DNA of 64,000 nucleotides. It comes from Sanguinoderma infundibulare. Taxonomy: Eukaryota; Basidiomycota; Agaricomycetes; Polyporales; Polyporaceae. Shown in pieces: positions 1 to 12,201 of this stretch (position 1 is its first letter; each line of letters opens with the position of its first letter). The DNA lies in contig JAVLRN010000008.1 of the NCBI GenBank assembly GCA_032821775.1, forward strand, positions 2,728,001-2,792,000, in the 5' to 3' direction. A program made the position numbers and the translations under genes. Below the pieces are notes generated by a model. That model was given only the letters and a program-made list of their open reading frames with translations, made no database searches and was not told the origin of the DNA.

Positions 1-3000
1 CGACGGCCTCTTTGATCGCCTCCGCGACCAGCGTCCGAAAGTCCGGGATGGGCTGCAGAGGCCCTGTGTTCGTGAGCGAACTCGAAGCGGCGTTGTTCTT
101 CGACGAGCCGCTCGGCTGCCGCACGATGCGCAAGTCCGCCGCGCCTTCCTCAAAGAGTGTATGCGACCCGTCGAGGATGACGATGCGCGCGCCGGTCATT
201 AACCTGAAGTCGAGCGCGTGACGGAGGTCGCCGTACAGGACGCGGAACCAACCCGCCGACTTGGCGAAGGTGTCCACGAGATCGCCTTGCTGCGCGGCCT
301 TGACGCGGATGTCCTCGAGCTCGGCGACGACGGGCAGCGTCTCGCGGAGGAGGGAGACCAGGCGGTGCAGGGCGGTCGAGAGCTTGCCGTGGCCGAGGAG
401 GTTGCAGAGGTACACCTCTGCGTCTTCATGAGGGTTGTGGAGTGCGTCCATCTCGCCGTCGACTTGCATGTGGTCGTCGGTTGGCACGCGGGAGAAGCGG
501 AGGTGGTACGAGGAGCGGCTCGCGGCCAGCTGGTCGGTGCAGGTGAGGGAGACCGAGTAGTTGTCGGCGTATGCGAATTCGACGGTCTGGAGATCAAAGG
601 ATATGAGCCGGACGTCTGTCCACAAATACTTTGTAGACATCTGCGCGACTACAGAATGCGTTAAATCAGTACGTGCACAAGCGCCGACACAGCAAACATA
701 CCTTCACGTGCGATGACGACCATCTTCGACACACGCCCCCACTCCTCCAAGAACTCTTCTACACTCTTGTCAACATTGTCGGACAGGAAGGATACGACCG
801 CTTCTCGGGTATCGTAGATGATGCGTTTCGACGGTCGGATGACCGTGCTACCACTCGCCCGCTTCCCAATAGGCTGTTGCACGTACTTCAACTTCACACA
901 GGTGACGACCTTGGCAGTATCGTTCGACCACCAATTGAGAGGGATGACGCGGATGTTCGGCATCGCAGCTTCCGCCGCAGGCGCGCCAGAGAGGATGTCG
1001 GACGACTGCACGCAGAGCGCAGGAATCGTCCGTGCCAGCGAGGACTGGACATTGTCGAACTCGGACAAGGTGGATGCACTGACCGTCGAGCTGACGTGAA
1101 TGTAGGGGATGCCCCGGAGTTTGAACTGCTGCTCCACCTTGGTGTATGCGACTCGCGCGCTGCAGGAAATCGCGTCAGAGACCCAAAGCGGCGCACAAAA
1201 GCCAAGAGACTCACCAGCAGTACGCGTACAGCTCCCGCAGGACGTTCGTCTCCAAACGGAAGCTGGTCGGATACTGCTCTCCACTCGGACCAGGTAGCCC
1301 CTGACCATCCTCGCGTTTCCGCTTCTGACCGGTGACGGGGTCAGGACCTACTCCTCCTTCCACCGCGATTTCGTCGCCATGTATTCGACGGACGTTGAGC
1401 CAACCGATGTCCTCCATGACGAGATCATGATTTATGGAATGTTGGACTTCCTTCACACTGATCAGCGCGTACCGGAAGTCCTGGTCGGTGATGACGAGTA
1501 CGAGGTAGTGTGTCGGGAAGTTGCCCAGCTGGATGTAAATCATGCCTTGGGCGTCCGGGCCGAGCTTCTTGATCTCTGCGGACGAGAAAAAGGGTGAGGC
1601 AGGGTTTTGCAGCATCTCGACCAACAGACTGACCGTCCAAAGAGAAGTTGCGAATTCGGAAACTCTGCAACCCGAGGTACTGCACCTTCTGCTCCGCGAG
1701 GTCGGTGATTGTCTATAGAAGTCGATGTCTGAGCAAGCCGCTCTGCTTATTGGAGATGCATCACTCACAGTGTTCCTCAGTATGACAAGCATTTGCGGAA
1801 GCAGGGATGGCAAGTCGTGCAGATGCTGCGTGACGGCGGCGAATCGGGGACCACGGCCGGCAGCAGCGAGATCACCGGTGTCGCGCAGAGTCAGCTGTCC
1901 CGTACGGGGGTCGACGGTGACGATGACGACCTCGTCAGCGCACAGGTGTATTCGCAAGGACGGTGCACCCTCTGCAAGCCCAATGAACACAACCTCGAAG
2001 ACAAAGCGAAGGCCAACTCACCGGTCGACACGAACGTGACCTCGCCCAGCGGGGAGAAGATGTTGCGTGTGGGCGCCGCACGCTGCAATTCCACCTGGAA
2101 GTACTTCATCACGCCCTCTGTATGGCGTCGGATGACCTTCCGAAGCAAGCTCTCCAGATCGAGATCCTCTGGGTCCTGTGGACTATCGTCACCCCTAGGC
2201 GTATTCGGAAGAAAGGAGCACATACGATCTGCAGTTGCTCCGGCGGCATGAACATGTCGTCGTGGGCAGGGTTAACACCAAGCGCGCCCTTCTCAGGCTC
2301 CCAGCGGACGTCGAAGCGCATGTTCTCGACCTCGTCCGACGGCCGAGCCCCCTCCAACTTCGAGCGCGCCTGGAGTTCGACGAGTACTCGTGCCCGCGGT
2401 GATCGCATGGCCTTACGACCTGTCTTCTCCTTGACCTGCACGATGGAGATGACGAGCTTGCCTCCTAAGAGCGGGAGCGGCTTCTGATTCGGCGGTCGTC
2501 TTTGGTTGGGCGGAGGGGGTTTCCGAACCCAATATTTTACGATCATCGTCTGGCGATTGTTTGTCATCTCGACCGCCATGTACTCGGCCCAGCCTAATGA
2601 GCGCATACGCTCAGCCTGTAAGGGGTCAGAAAGGACTGGTGTAGACTTGCAGTGTTACCAACCTGGTACCACAGGATCTCAAGGTGGTAGGATAAGGACA
2701 TCATCTCTGCCGTCACACTTGATTTACTGACCGGACTCGATGTTAGGAGACGAGAGGGACTCACGAAGGAAGTTGAACACGCGGACAAGAGGGGCGTCAA
2801 TCATGCCTTGGGGAAGTTGTGGGCGCGGCAGAGGTTCAACGCCGGGTGGAGGAGGCTCATCTGGGGGTAAATAGAATGCGAGGCGGGCATCGGCTTCGTC
2901 GGTAATGTTGCGCTTGAGCGCACCAGAAGGCGTGGACGGGAATTCTGAAAGAATGAGGACAAGGCGCCAACCAAGTGTCTGGAACTGTACCTTGCATGCC

Positions 3001-4122
3001 TGTCTGATCACCGCCAACGGTGAAGAGGAAGGTGAGGTTGACGAAGAACCAGCCGTCGTTATTCCGGGCGCCGCGCAAGCAGAGGGAGAGCTCGAAAAGC
3101 TTTGGGGCAGTGAAGAAGACGCGTCCGGCAGCTGTTGATGAGAAGGCATAAGACAAAAAACGGATGGGATGTCGGTCGAGCACACCTATTCGATAGTGGG
3201 ACATTTCCCATGGGACAATTTCGGACATTCGGAGGCGGTAGCGCATGGCGTCCTCGATATCGGCAAAGGTTGAGGAGACTTGGAGATCGGTGAGGGGGGT
3301 GGGGGGAACAACGAGTTCCTGTTTTATGACCGGGATTGGGGAGGTGGTATGAAAGTGGGGAGAAGAGGCTTACATTGATGCAGGATGGCAATCGGCGGTA
3401 AGAACCGGATGTCAAGACGTCGAGAGAGGTGAGGAGATCGTGATTTCGCAGCCTGGAGGCATGTTAGCTAGCGGGAAGGACGAGGAGATATGTCAGGATG
3501 TGGGGCGGTATGGGAGAGACTTGTGAAGGAAATTGGAGTGTGGGGACGGGAAAGGAGAGGATGGATTGAGAACAAAGGGAGGTAGGTACCTTGCAGGGTC
3601 TAGATTGTCTCTGCCGTCCTTAAGGCCGATTATAGCATCCTCGAACTGTCTGTTCTGGTCCATAAGAAATGCGGTGATATTCTGGAGGAAAGGATGAGGG
3701 AAAGGATGGGATTAGGATGGAGGAGGTAGGAGGTACCATGGCCTTCTGAACGACAGCAGCGTCGCGGGACCACTTTGCGATTGCGTAGACCTTGACGACT
3801 TGACGTTTCATCTTTACGACCCAGTCTGCAACGAAGCGTTTGCGTGCAGAGTCGGACATGTGGGGCATTCTGGGGCGGAGTGGATGAGAGATGGAAGGAG
3901 TGGTCGCCCGGCGTGAACTCACGTTTCGGCCATCTCGACGAGTTCTGCATACATTGTTTGTACGAGACGTGAGACTAGCTCTCCAAGCGGTAACTGTTGG
4001 TCCATGACGAGGGGGAGTTCGCTCTCGAGTTCCTGGAGCGACAATTGGTGTGTTTCAATCTTGCCATTGTGGAGGGTTGGATGAGTGCCGTTTACAAGGT
4101 GGCCGTTGACGGCCGTGTCCAT
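1..4122 (-). CDS. MED14: Mediator complex subunit 14 (partial, C-terminus beyond window)
   Basis: MED14 (yeast Rgr1) is the scaffold linking the head, middle and tail modules of Mediator, the RNA polymerase II coactivator in the nucleus. The start chosen (4122) gives MDTAVNGHLVNG, followed by the family's N-terminal signature: LPLGELVSRLVQTMYAELVE, then after an intron MSDSARKRFVADWVVKMKRQ. Exon 1 is 4122-3923, intron 3922-3870, and exon 2 begins at 3869 and ends at 3737. Further exons give RNHDLLTSLDVLTSGSYRRL and ADIEDAMRYRLRMSEIVPWE, typical of the MED14 N-terminal half. Weaker but continuous minus-strand frames run to base 1 without a stop in the final frame (for example LGPDAQGMIYIQLGNF near 1540). 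The gene has many introns of about 50 nt. An upstream in-frame ATG at 4164 would add 14 residues and is less likely. Identification is by remembered family pattern; the far C-terminus is outside the window. Confidence 0.9.
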
Positions 4123-5287
4123 TGGAAAGGGGCGAGAGACGTTTGTAAGGCGCACAGCGAGCAAGGAGGAGAGGAGGAGGGGGGAGAGACTGGGGGAGAA
4201 GGGTGGAGAGCGCTGCAGGAGCGCAAGAAAGCGTTCGCGCCACCCGAACGCGGTGGCTGTGGCGTCTCTGTCTGCTGCACCTGCCTACTACTAAATTAAG
4301 TAGGTACAAGCTTTGAGATTCTCACTGTATTCACGATGACCCTCTACCGCATGCACTTGTTCATTTGGCAAGAATATATTGGCTTTCCTTTGTTACTGTA
4401 CCCGTTCGAGATGCCATAAAGGTCCGACCAAGATCTTCGGTTGCAAAATTAATGATCCTCCTCGGTCCAGAAGGTGAGCACTCCATCACCATCCCTTCTC
4501 AGTCAGGAACGATCTGTCGCCCGTCCTGCCTTTCTTCGGTACCAGTCAATCTAGGCAAGCCTTTCAGACAAGGTTTTCTTTTCAAAGCTGTTCAAGTCGG
4601 TACGGGTGGGTCAGCCCATGACAAGACAAATCGTCCACGTTCTTCCCGCATCCCACCGTTGCAATTTCGTACCCCACCTCCCGTCATTCACCGTGGTGCG
4701 AGGGTTAGTTATAATTACTTGACGCTTGCTCAGGGACCAGAGCTACTAACGCTGACAGACTATGGTCCACGACAAACGTTGACTGAATGTGCCATACCGT
4801 CTTGATCGTTTCAACTGTCACTCGAGCTTTTCACCGTTGGGCGCAAGTAAAACGGCGTCGGACCACTCTATCGAGAAGCTGTTCAGTATGTCGATCGTCC
4901 TTCCGTCAATCTCTCCTCCGATGCACACGGCTGACCTCTCATCATCGTCGTTCCCTCTATGTCCCATTGTTCACATGGTGGCCTCTCTACGTAAATAGCT
5001 CAGCCGTCGGTGCCTTGACGTTATCAACTAAAACTCTGGCCAGCCCTCTCAGCCATCGCGGCTGCACTTCAACGAGGCCTTCCATCTTCACGCAATCCCT
5101 GTGCAGTGGGTGCGAATGGAGGTCCTTGCTCAGCGGCTGCACCAGTCTTCTTGTGCCTTTGAAATGATCGGATGCGACAGTATTCGAAGGTATAAGTAAC
5201 TCCCAGCTGCTATAAGAGGGCCGCTTCGTGAGTAGCACCCCACCACTTCATAGGATTCCCTATCTCTGAAAGCCGCCTTCAGCGACC
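4123..5287. other. Intergenic region between MED14 and the DUF6533 gene
   Basis: About 1.16 kb separates two divergently transcribed genes, so both promoters should lie here. The stretch from about 4140 to 4280 is purine-rich on the plus strand. Open frames of 60-146 codons occur (for example 4365-4805) but show no recognisable domain or convincing splice pattern. I see no RNA gene or repeat. Confidence 0.5.
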
Positions 5288-7152
5288 ATGTCGACTGCCG
5301 CCCCCACAATAGACGGCCTCACCATTCCCCAATACAGCCAATAGTACGTCTGTAGATACATTGACTCTGAATTATCCGCTGATGTTCACATGCATGGCCC
5401 CCTAGTGTCACGGCAACTCGTTTGCAGGTTGGAGTAGTCGGTACGTCGTACGGCATCATCAACCAGCTCGACCCACTGAATATGTTGAACGTAGCGTTGT
5501 TTGTTTATGAATACCTCATTACGCTGCGGCAAGAAGTCAACCACTTTTGGGGACGCAAGACCAACGGCGCGGCAATCTTGTTATTCATGAACAGATATAT
5601 ATCCCTGCTCCTTTATCTCTTGGACATGATAACCGCAGCCTCCCTGTCCGACCAAGTGAGTAACCGAACGCCTTGAAATGATGAGATGCATTTGCTGACT
5701 CTCCACAGAGGTGAGTGCTCATGCATTTAGATCTATGCCGAACGACTACGTTGTTCATTCGAGTCTAGCTGTGCACTGATGGAGAAGACACTTCTGTCCG
5801 TCGAGATGATCCCTTACTTCGTACAAGCGAGTGAGTGGGACGATAAGTTGTCGTGCGGCTGATCATCACGCTGATCACTTGAACCTAAGGCTTTTCCGGT
5901 TTGCGCGCATATGCGCTCTCCGACAATTGGATTCTCTCTGGACTCATATTCCTGCTCGGATGTGTCCCGCTTGGCGCTAACTATGTGCGAAAATTTCTCG
6001 CTCGTTCGTGCATGGTGAATGCTCAACCATGTTCTCGTGATCAGGTGGACTTCCATTTCGACTTTACCGGCGTGAACTTGCCCATCCTCGGGTGTCAAGC
6101 GTCGGATTCGATAACCCCCCAGATGGAAAAATCGTGCGTGTCCTCAGGATCCATGCCCAAGCTTCATGAACTAATTAACCCGTAAAGATGTGAGTCGCTT
6201 TGTCGGCACGATGCCCGTCATTCCGTGACGAACGTCATCCCAGTTGTCATTGTGTCTCGAACTTGCTTGATCGCGCCCGACGTTCTCCTTATTTTCATCA
6301 CGTGGAGAAGGCTTCATGGGCCGCGACAGCTGCGCACTGGAAGCTTAAAAAGGACATTCAGTTCGGTCCTTTTGCGCGATGGTTAGTATCTCGACTTTGT
6401 TGCCCTACGTGAAGAGACCTCCTGATGCCCCTTCTAGGAACCATTTACTTCCTGTTGGTTATATTTCTCTTCCGTCCCATCCCACTTTGCTCAGCACGCC
6501 GGCATTCAATCCAGGGTTCTTCTCATCCTCAACGTTCTCCACCTCACGCTGACGCTGCTCGCGGTGAGTATGCTCGCACTGTCAATACTTGCGCCTTTCC
6601 GCGTTCATTCGCTCATCCGTGCCTAGGAGACTATAGCGCTCCAAGACACGAGTTTCGTGACCGAACTGACTGAGCCGTGAGTGTTCTGCGTCACACCATC
6701 GATAAGCAGTCTCTATGCACCCTACTCATAACACTCTACTCCAATTCACTCTACTCCAATTTTTCCCATACAGGCTAACGACGATCCTCGTCTCGCGCTT
6801 CCTGTTCAACCTCCAAGCAGCCGACCGTGCTGCCCAAGACAGGGATTCCTCCGAGTCGTACGACGGGCAAGTGTCTGGAACACGCTCGGACATTAGCTCC
6901 GTCGTCTTTGACCGCGTCGTCGGTTCACTTGGGGCGGAGATCGAGGCTGATGCTTTCTTCGGGAGGGCAGATGGGGATCCGGACCCCTCAATGGAGAGCT
7001 CCGACCGTGTCGGTTCGGCCGAGATGGAGTCATCCATGGAAATGAACACGGTAGACGTCGACATTGCAGACGTGGCAGACGGGAGGCAGTTCTGGACGAG
7101 GACGTCATCGCGCACTCTGGAGGGACTAGATGCTGTAGATGAGGTGGTGTAA
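5288..7152 (+). CDS. DUF6533 multi-pass membrane protein (basidiomycete family)
   Basis: This is an integral membrane protein of unknown function from a family greatly expanded in Agaricomycetes. The predicted N-terminus is MSTAAPTIDGLTIPQYSQ (exon 5288-5343), then exon 5406-5440 (YVTATRLQVGVV) and exon 5495-5655. These give the diagnostic DUF6533 block: VALFVYEYLITLRQEV, a hydrophilic W-containing turn, then a hydrophobic helix ending LLLYLLDMITAASLSDQ. A later exon from 5890 has SGLRAYALSDNW followed by the helix ILSGLIFLLGCVPLG, matching the family's conserved R-x-YAL position. The last exon (from about 6775) ends in an acidic hydrophilic tail, stop at 7152. The exon around 5731-5830 is the least certain: starting it at 5731 keeps the frame (IYAERLRCSFESSCALMEK). 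The region 6000-6770 has several short exons that I did not fix to the base. No catalytic motif is visible. Confidence 0.75.
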
Positions 7153-7502
7153 AAGCGGATTTCGACCACGCCTGCGTGGATGAACTAGTATCTTCCTTGT
7201 TCAGGTTTCACGTATCTCCTCTACCAGTGGTCAGAATTCTACATTACTATCCCTTCGTCCTCAGACCGTATTTTCTTTACTGAAAGTCTCACCGAATGCC
7301 ATACTCATGCAGAGGGAGAGGATCAACGACAGAGATACATGACAGCATTAGTACAACCGGTACGATACAAATGGTAACGATACACATTTTTAACGTATTT
7401 TGGTGAGCGCGCACACGCAGAGCTTCGACAAACATCGTACAAGATACCCACTTCGTCCGAGTCTGAGCAAACGTTCTAATCACGCCACGCTCCAAGTCGT
7501 CA
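7153..7502. other. Intergenic, convergent 3' ends
   Basis: This is the 3' side of both the DUF6533 gene (+) and the Rua1-like gene (-). It is AT-richer than the coding flanks. I see no gene, repeat or RNA element in it. Confidence 0.5.
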
Positions 7503-9610
7503 TCAATCCTCCTGACTTTCGCCCTCCTCAGGCACGTCCTCGGCCCCAGTGTCAGCGTTAGCTCTGGAGACAGCGGCCCACACCTCGTCCTCGACGAAGA
7601 CGTCTCCTTCTCCCTCGAGCACGCCGCCCTGGTGGCAGCCCGCGGCGTGCTTCCACCAGAAGATCTCGGGGACCTTGGCCTCAACATCCTTGACGCCCTC
7701 TACGGGAACCCACTTCCGGCATTTGTGGCACCGGCCCTCCATGATATGCGTCTTCTCGTGCTTGGCCGGGTTCGGCCTCACGACGGTCCGGAAGGCGGTG
7801 GGCGGGGAGAAGGGGCGGCCGGTCGGGGCGGAGATGCCGTGGTAGTATTGCATGTGGTAGCTGCGTGGTCGTTCAACACTACGGGCGGGCGGTAGGGGAC
7901 AGTGAAGGGAATACTCTGAGAGGGGGAGAGGTCAGCGAGGGGTAGAGGTGAGGCAGAGGAGGAGAGAGACGCACCACTTGAACGCGGAGAACTTCATGGA
8001 GAGCCAGAGCTTCTTGCCTTCGCCGCCGCGGTCGGCGGGCTCATGACAGATTGGACAGAGTCCGACCTATGGATTCATGTACCCGCGATTCACTAAATAA
8101 TCGGAGGGGAACGTACCTTGGACGTGCCCTTGCCCTTGACGAACCGCGGAGTGTACAGGTCGAAGGCGTCCCTTGGGTCGTTAAGGGTCGCATCGGATAG
8201 CTTTGGGACGGTTATGGCATTGGCGCTGAGGGGCCGGTCGGACACAGAACGGAACAGCGCAGATGTCAATATGCACGCGACGAGGAAAAAAAGAGAAGCA
8301 TACGCGGCGAGCTCCGGGTGTATGACAGAACTGACGGGGAAACGCCTGTAGAAGAGGGGAAAGTTGTCGTGGATGGGTACCCGAAGAGGGAAAGTTCTGT
8401 TCGGATATGTCGGTTGAGGGTCCTCGGTGTCCTCGGGATGATGAGCTTCAGCGACGCTTGCCGCTTGTTCTCTGGGCACATAGAAAGAAGCAGAAGCGGT
8501 AGCAGACGCAGAAGTCCGTTGGCGCTTCCTGCGGTTGGCCGGGGCGGGGAAGCTTAGCATGTGAGCAGACTTGAGTTTGGAGGCACGGGTGCGTTTTCGG
8601 CCGTTGGGTGCTGGAGGCTGGTAATTCTCGGAGTCGTCGTCGGTATCAAGGACAGCCACTGGTGAGCTTTGGGGCTTCAGAAAGGAAGAGGACGGAGCAA
8701 GACGAGATCTAGGGCGAGAGTGGCCGAGTTGGTTAAGGATGTCAGCAGCAAGAGAGCGACTGGGTACGCTTGAGGGGACGGTTGAGCTGTATGTTCGGGT
8801 AGAAGGACGAGGAGAACGGAAGGAGGCGGGAGAGGGAGAAAGTTTGAATGGAGAACCGAGAGGAGAGAGGAGGGAGGATGGAGCACGTTGGTCGGATTGA
8901 CCGGGAGAAGAAAAGCAAGGGGTGCGGGCGCGTGAAGTCTGGGACGAGGGACGAGGGACGTTGGAGAATAGAGCAGAAGGAGAGGAAGGGATTGAGGAGA
9001 GGCTGGAGAGAGAGGACGGGGTTGATGGGCGGTGTACGGGGCTGTCGGGGACCGAGTGAGATTTTTCGTACTCGAGGAGGGACTCGATTTTGGTTTCGCC
9101 GGAGTCTGAGTCCGAGTTGTCGCTCTGAGGATCTTGAGGAGAAATGTTCGAAGTGGGGATGGGAGCGGATGAGTTGCGAGAGATTGGGGAAACCGAGTTC
9201 TGGTCGTCTTGCCAGTAGCCAGCGGGAGATGAGTTGAAGAGTTGTTGGAAGGGAGTACCTGGGGAGCCGCGGGAGATAGATTTAGGCTCCAAGCCAGATA
9301 GGTAGGCTTCGACAAAGAGGGGCGAGCGAGAATACTGAGGGCGAGCTAGCGGGGGAGAGCACGCTTTGGGGCCTGAATGGAGGTCGTTTGCGGGACTGTA
9401 GGTGTAGGAGAAGGCATCGAAGGAGCCGGAGGACTGAGAGGTGGACTCCTTTGAGTTGCGAGAGCACAAGCTGGGAGAGAACAGGAAAACGTCTCCTTTT
9501 CCGGTGGCCGATGGGCGATAGAAACCATGCTGGGGACGCTGATCGGTTGGAACTTGAAGGTGAAGAGACCGAGAGTCTGAGTCCTGGTATGTGTACGGCG
9601 AGGGCATCAT
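7503..9610 (-). CDS. Rua1-type transcription regulator, C-terminal zinc-binding domain (DUF4451)
   Basis: The predicted 647-residue protein has a long Ser/Pro-rich disordered N-terminus and a conserved C-terminal domain. Three exons fit exactly: 9610-8117, 8066-7975 and 7860-7503 (1944 nt, frame preserved), with introns of 50 and 114 nt. The spliced C-terminus reads LYTPRFVKGKGTSKVGLCPI, then CxxC-type spacing (CPICHEPADRGG), KLWLSMKFSAFKCYHMQYYH, GISAPTGRPFSPP, and later CHKCRKWVPVEGV with WWKHAAGCH. This cysteine/histidine pattern and the YHMQYYHGIS block match the C-terminal domain of Ustilago Rua1, the activator of the ustilagic-acid gene cluster. The domain is widespread in basidiomycetes, so a role in glycolipid synthesis should not be assumed; probable nuclear DNA-binding regulator. 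A basic patch (GRKRTRASKLKS, then NRRKRQRTS) about 350 residues in could be a nuclear localisation signal. The gene is divergent from the p24 gene. Confidence 0.8.
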
Positions 9611-9892
9611 GATGTATGCTGGGTTATTCTGTGGGAAAAGGGGAAAGGAGAGTTGGGAGAGTGTTTTGCACGTCTTTCAAGGACGTCTGTGAAGAGGACG
9701 AGGCCGAGGGAGAGAGTCCAGTCCACCGTCGCCCTCTTATAATCCCCCTCCGGTCTTCCCGGCCCGACTTCGGCCACTTGCGAATGGGCAGCGTGGCAGG
9801 CTCGGGCTAGCATTGCACTCTCTCCCACTGCACACACCTCCACCCTCGGACCCATCTCGGACACACTAGGCACGCTCAGCTCATCGCTGGCC
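9611..9892. promoter_or_regulatory. Bidirectional promoter region, Rua1-like (-) / p24 (+)
   Basis: The two start codons are 282 bases apart and face away from each other, so both 5' untranslated regions and promoters must share this interval. No specific factor site could be supported by eye. Confidence 0.5.
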
Positions 9893-10848
9893 ATGGCTCT
9901 CGCCTTCGCCCTCTTTCTTTCTCTCCTCTGCTTTCTCCAACTTGCCTCAAGAACACATGCGGCTGCGCTGACCACCGCCATTGGGGCCAACGAACGCTTG
10001 TGCTTCTATGCCGATGTCGACAAGGCCGGCGAGAAGATTGGGGTCAGTCCTTTTCGTCCACTCCTCCCCGTAGCCACCCGGTGCTTACCATTCTCCCTGT
10101 GTGCTCCAGTTCTATTTTGCAGTACGCTCACAGCCCCATCAAGACTTGACGAATCCGGACCATAACCCTCTTTGCTCCATAGGTCCAGTCCGGAGGGTCG
10201 TTCGACATCGACTTCGAAGTCAAGGACCCCAACGAGAGGTCTCTCCTCGACGGCCAGCGCGAGCGTCAGGGCGACTACGTTTTCACCGCCAACACTGTCG
10301 GAGAGTACTCGTTCTGCTTCGAGAACGACATGTCCACCCTCACCGAGAAGCTCGTCGACTTTGACATCATGGTCGAGAGCGAGCCCCGTCGCGAGCCCCC
10401 CGCAAAGCCCGGTCAGATTGCCGACCAGACGAGCGCGATCGAAGAGAGCATCTTCAGGCTCAACACCATGTTGCTCAACATCAAGAGGACTCAAAAATAG
10501 TTAGTCCTTCCTCTTCCCTTTTCCACATCCCTGGTCGAGGCCTCATCTTGTTGCCCCTCCCAAGCTTCCACACGCGCGAGAACCGTGGGTTCGATACCGT
10601 CAAGTCTACCCAGAAGTACGTACCCCTCTTCTCCCTATTCGTCTCTTCTGCTCAACCGTCCCTAAAGCCGCCTCTTCTGGTACGCTGTGTTCGAGAGTCT
10701 TGGTGTCATCGGGATGGCAATGTGAGTCGATGCCCGTCCATCATTCTTGCCCGGCGTAGAGTGTCCTGACCTGTTCGCGCTGTGCAGATGCCAGGTTTAT
10801 GTGCTCCAGACGTTCTTCACCAAGACTGGGAGACGATACAAGGTGTAA
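9893..10848 (+). CDS. p24/emp24-gp25L family cargo receptor
   Basis: p24 proteins are type I membrane proteins that cycle between ER and Golgi in COPI/COPII vesicles and act in cargo sorting. Six exons join to an exact 214-residue frame: 9893-10042, 10110-10121, 10183-10499, 10565-10615, 10668-10721, 10788-10848. The protein begins with a clear signal peptide (ALAFALFLSLLCFLQLASRTHA). The GOLD-domain hallmarks ANERLCFYADVDKAGEKIG, FYFAVQSGGSFDID and ANTVGEYSFCFENDMS follow, including the two conserved cysteines. A coiled-coil segment precedes the C-terminal transmembrane helix (RLFWYAVFESLGVIGMAI), and the short tail FFTKTGRRYKV is basic. Exon 2 is only 12 nt but supplies the universally conserved FYFA. 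The subfamily resembles the Erp-type (gamma) branch; I leave the symbol blank because orthology within p24s cannot be settled by eye. Confidence 0.93.
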
Positions 10849-11121
10849 CTTATTACGACTCTTTACGGACACATTCTATTCTATTCATGGGCGTTCCCCA
10901 TCTTCATTAAGAGAGATGGTTGTTTTGGGCGTGCAAAAATCGAGTGTCATCAAGTGTGCCAACATCAGCGAGCCGAGACGTGAGTCCATCGAGGGGGGTG
11001 CGCAGCTGGAGCGGTGATGTACGCGCACACAACGAACAACGCGGGAGAGGAGATGAAATCATGCGTCTAGATGAACAGTCCAGCCGATGTACAGGTCGCG
11101 ACAAAACGGAAGGGAGGGCCA

Positions 11122-11894
11122 CTATGAGCTCTTGCCCGCTCCGGGCGACGCCTTGTCGACTGCACCCTCCTTGACTGCACCCGCCGCACTCGCCAGCTCC
11201 TGCTTCACAATCTGCTCACCGAGCGCCTTCACCTGCCCGCCCGTCGCCTTGTCATCCAGCCGCAACCGGCCCATGACCGCCTCCAAAGTCTTCTGCCCAA
11301 CGCCTACCGGCACCCTCCTCCACGTGGTGGTCCTCAGGCCGACCCCGGGCGCGATGTGCTTCTCGAGGTACCGGACGAGCTTGTCGACGACCTCGGGCTG
11401 CGCGTCCCAGGCCTTGATGACGCGCTTGTGCGTCCGCCGCTCAAAGTTCTCCTGAGACTTTTTGTGCACAAATGGCCCGCGAAGCACAGTCCAGAGCCTT
11501 CGCTGAGTGGGGAGGTGGACGGGCCTGGAGATGGGGACGCCGAGCGCGGTCGCGGCGTGGCCGGCGAAGTGGACAAAAAAGTCGAGGAGCCTGGGGTGGT
11601 ACGAGCGGAAGTGAAGCGTCGCTGCGGGGATGCCATAGGTTTTGGGGAGCTGGTAGGGCTGGCGGATCGAGCGGCCGTGGACGACGCTTGCTGCGTACTG
11701 GGGTTCTGTCAGGGCTTGTGGGGGAAGTGCTGGCGTGTTGGCGGAGGAGGACGCGCTCGCGGCGGGTCTGCGGACACGGGTGGTCAGTGCGGCGTAGGAA
11801 GGGTGTAGAGGATGGAGACGCACGCAGGTATGCTCCCTTTTGAACGAACCGTCCTCTGTACATTAGCGAAAGCACCCCTGCCCGAGGCAAACAT
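11122..11894 (-). CDS. RSM10: Mitochondrial small-subunit ribosomal protein uS10m
   Basis: This is a component of the mitochondrial 30S-type subunit, homologous to bacterial S10. Two exons, 11894-11824 and 11767-11122, give 238 residues with frame preserved across a 56-nt intron (11823-11768, GTGCGT...CCGCAG). The first 30-40 residues (MFASGRGAFANVQRTVRSKG) are rich in Arg, Ser and Ala with no acids, as expected of a mitochondrial targeting peptide. The S10 core follows: LHFRSYHPRLLDFFVHFAGH, then PTQRRLWTVLRGPFVHKKSQ, ENFERRTHKRVIKAWD and VDKLVRYLEKHIAPGV, the order seen in fungal Rsm10. The C-terminal extension is Ala/Lys/Gly-rich. The ATG at 11894 was chosen because longer in-frame extension upstream (12023) lacks targeting character. 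Confidence 0.93.
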
Positions 11895-12201
11895 GGTTGA
11901 GAGCAGGCCGAGAGATGGCTGAGAGCGGGAGGAGTCCTTCAAGCTCGCCTTCGCCTCCAGCTCAGCTGTCAGGCGCCTATTCTCGCCTCGACTCTGGTCG
12001 TTCCCAGAATGGCAATCGCGCACTTGCTCTGCACCGTGTGTATATAACGGTCTGAGTGAGAGCGCATTGCGTCGAACCTATCTATATGCCGGCAACCCTG
12101 TATACACATATGACCTGCAGTCCCACACCACCCAGAAAACACCCGGTCGTCCTGCCAAAGAAACAGCGCCAAACGAGAACTCAAGACTCCCAGTCGATAC
12201 C

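Noticed and set aside
4365..4805. 146-codon plus-strand frame upstream of the DUF6533 gene
   Set aside because: No domain, no splice context, lies in the shared promoter interval and has unremarkable composition.
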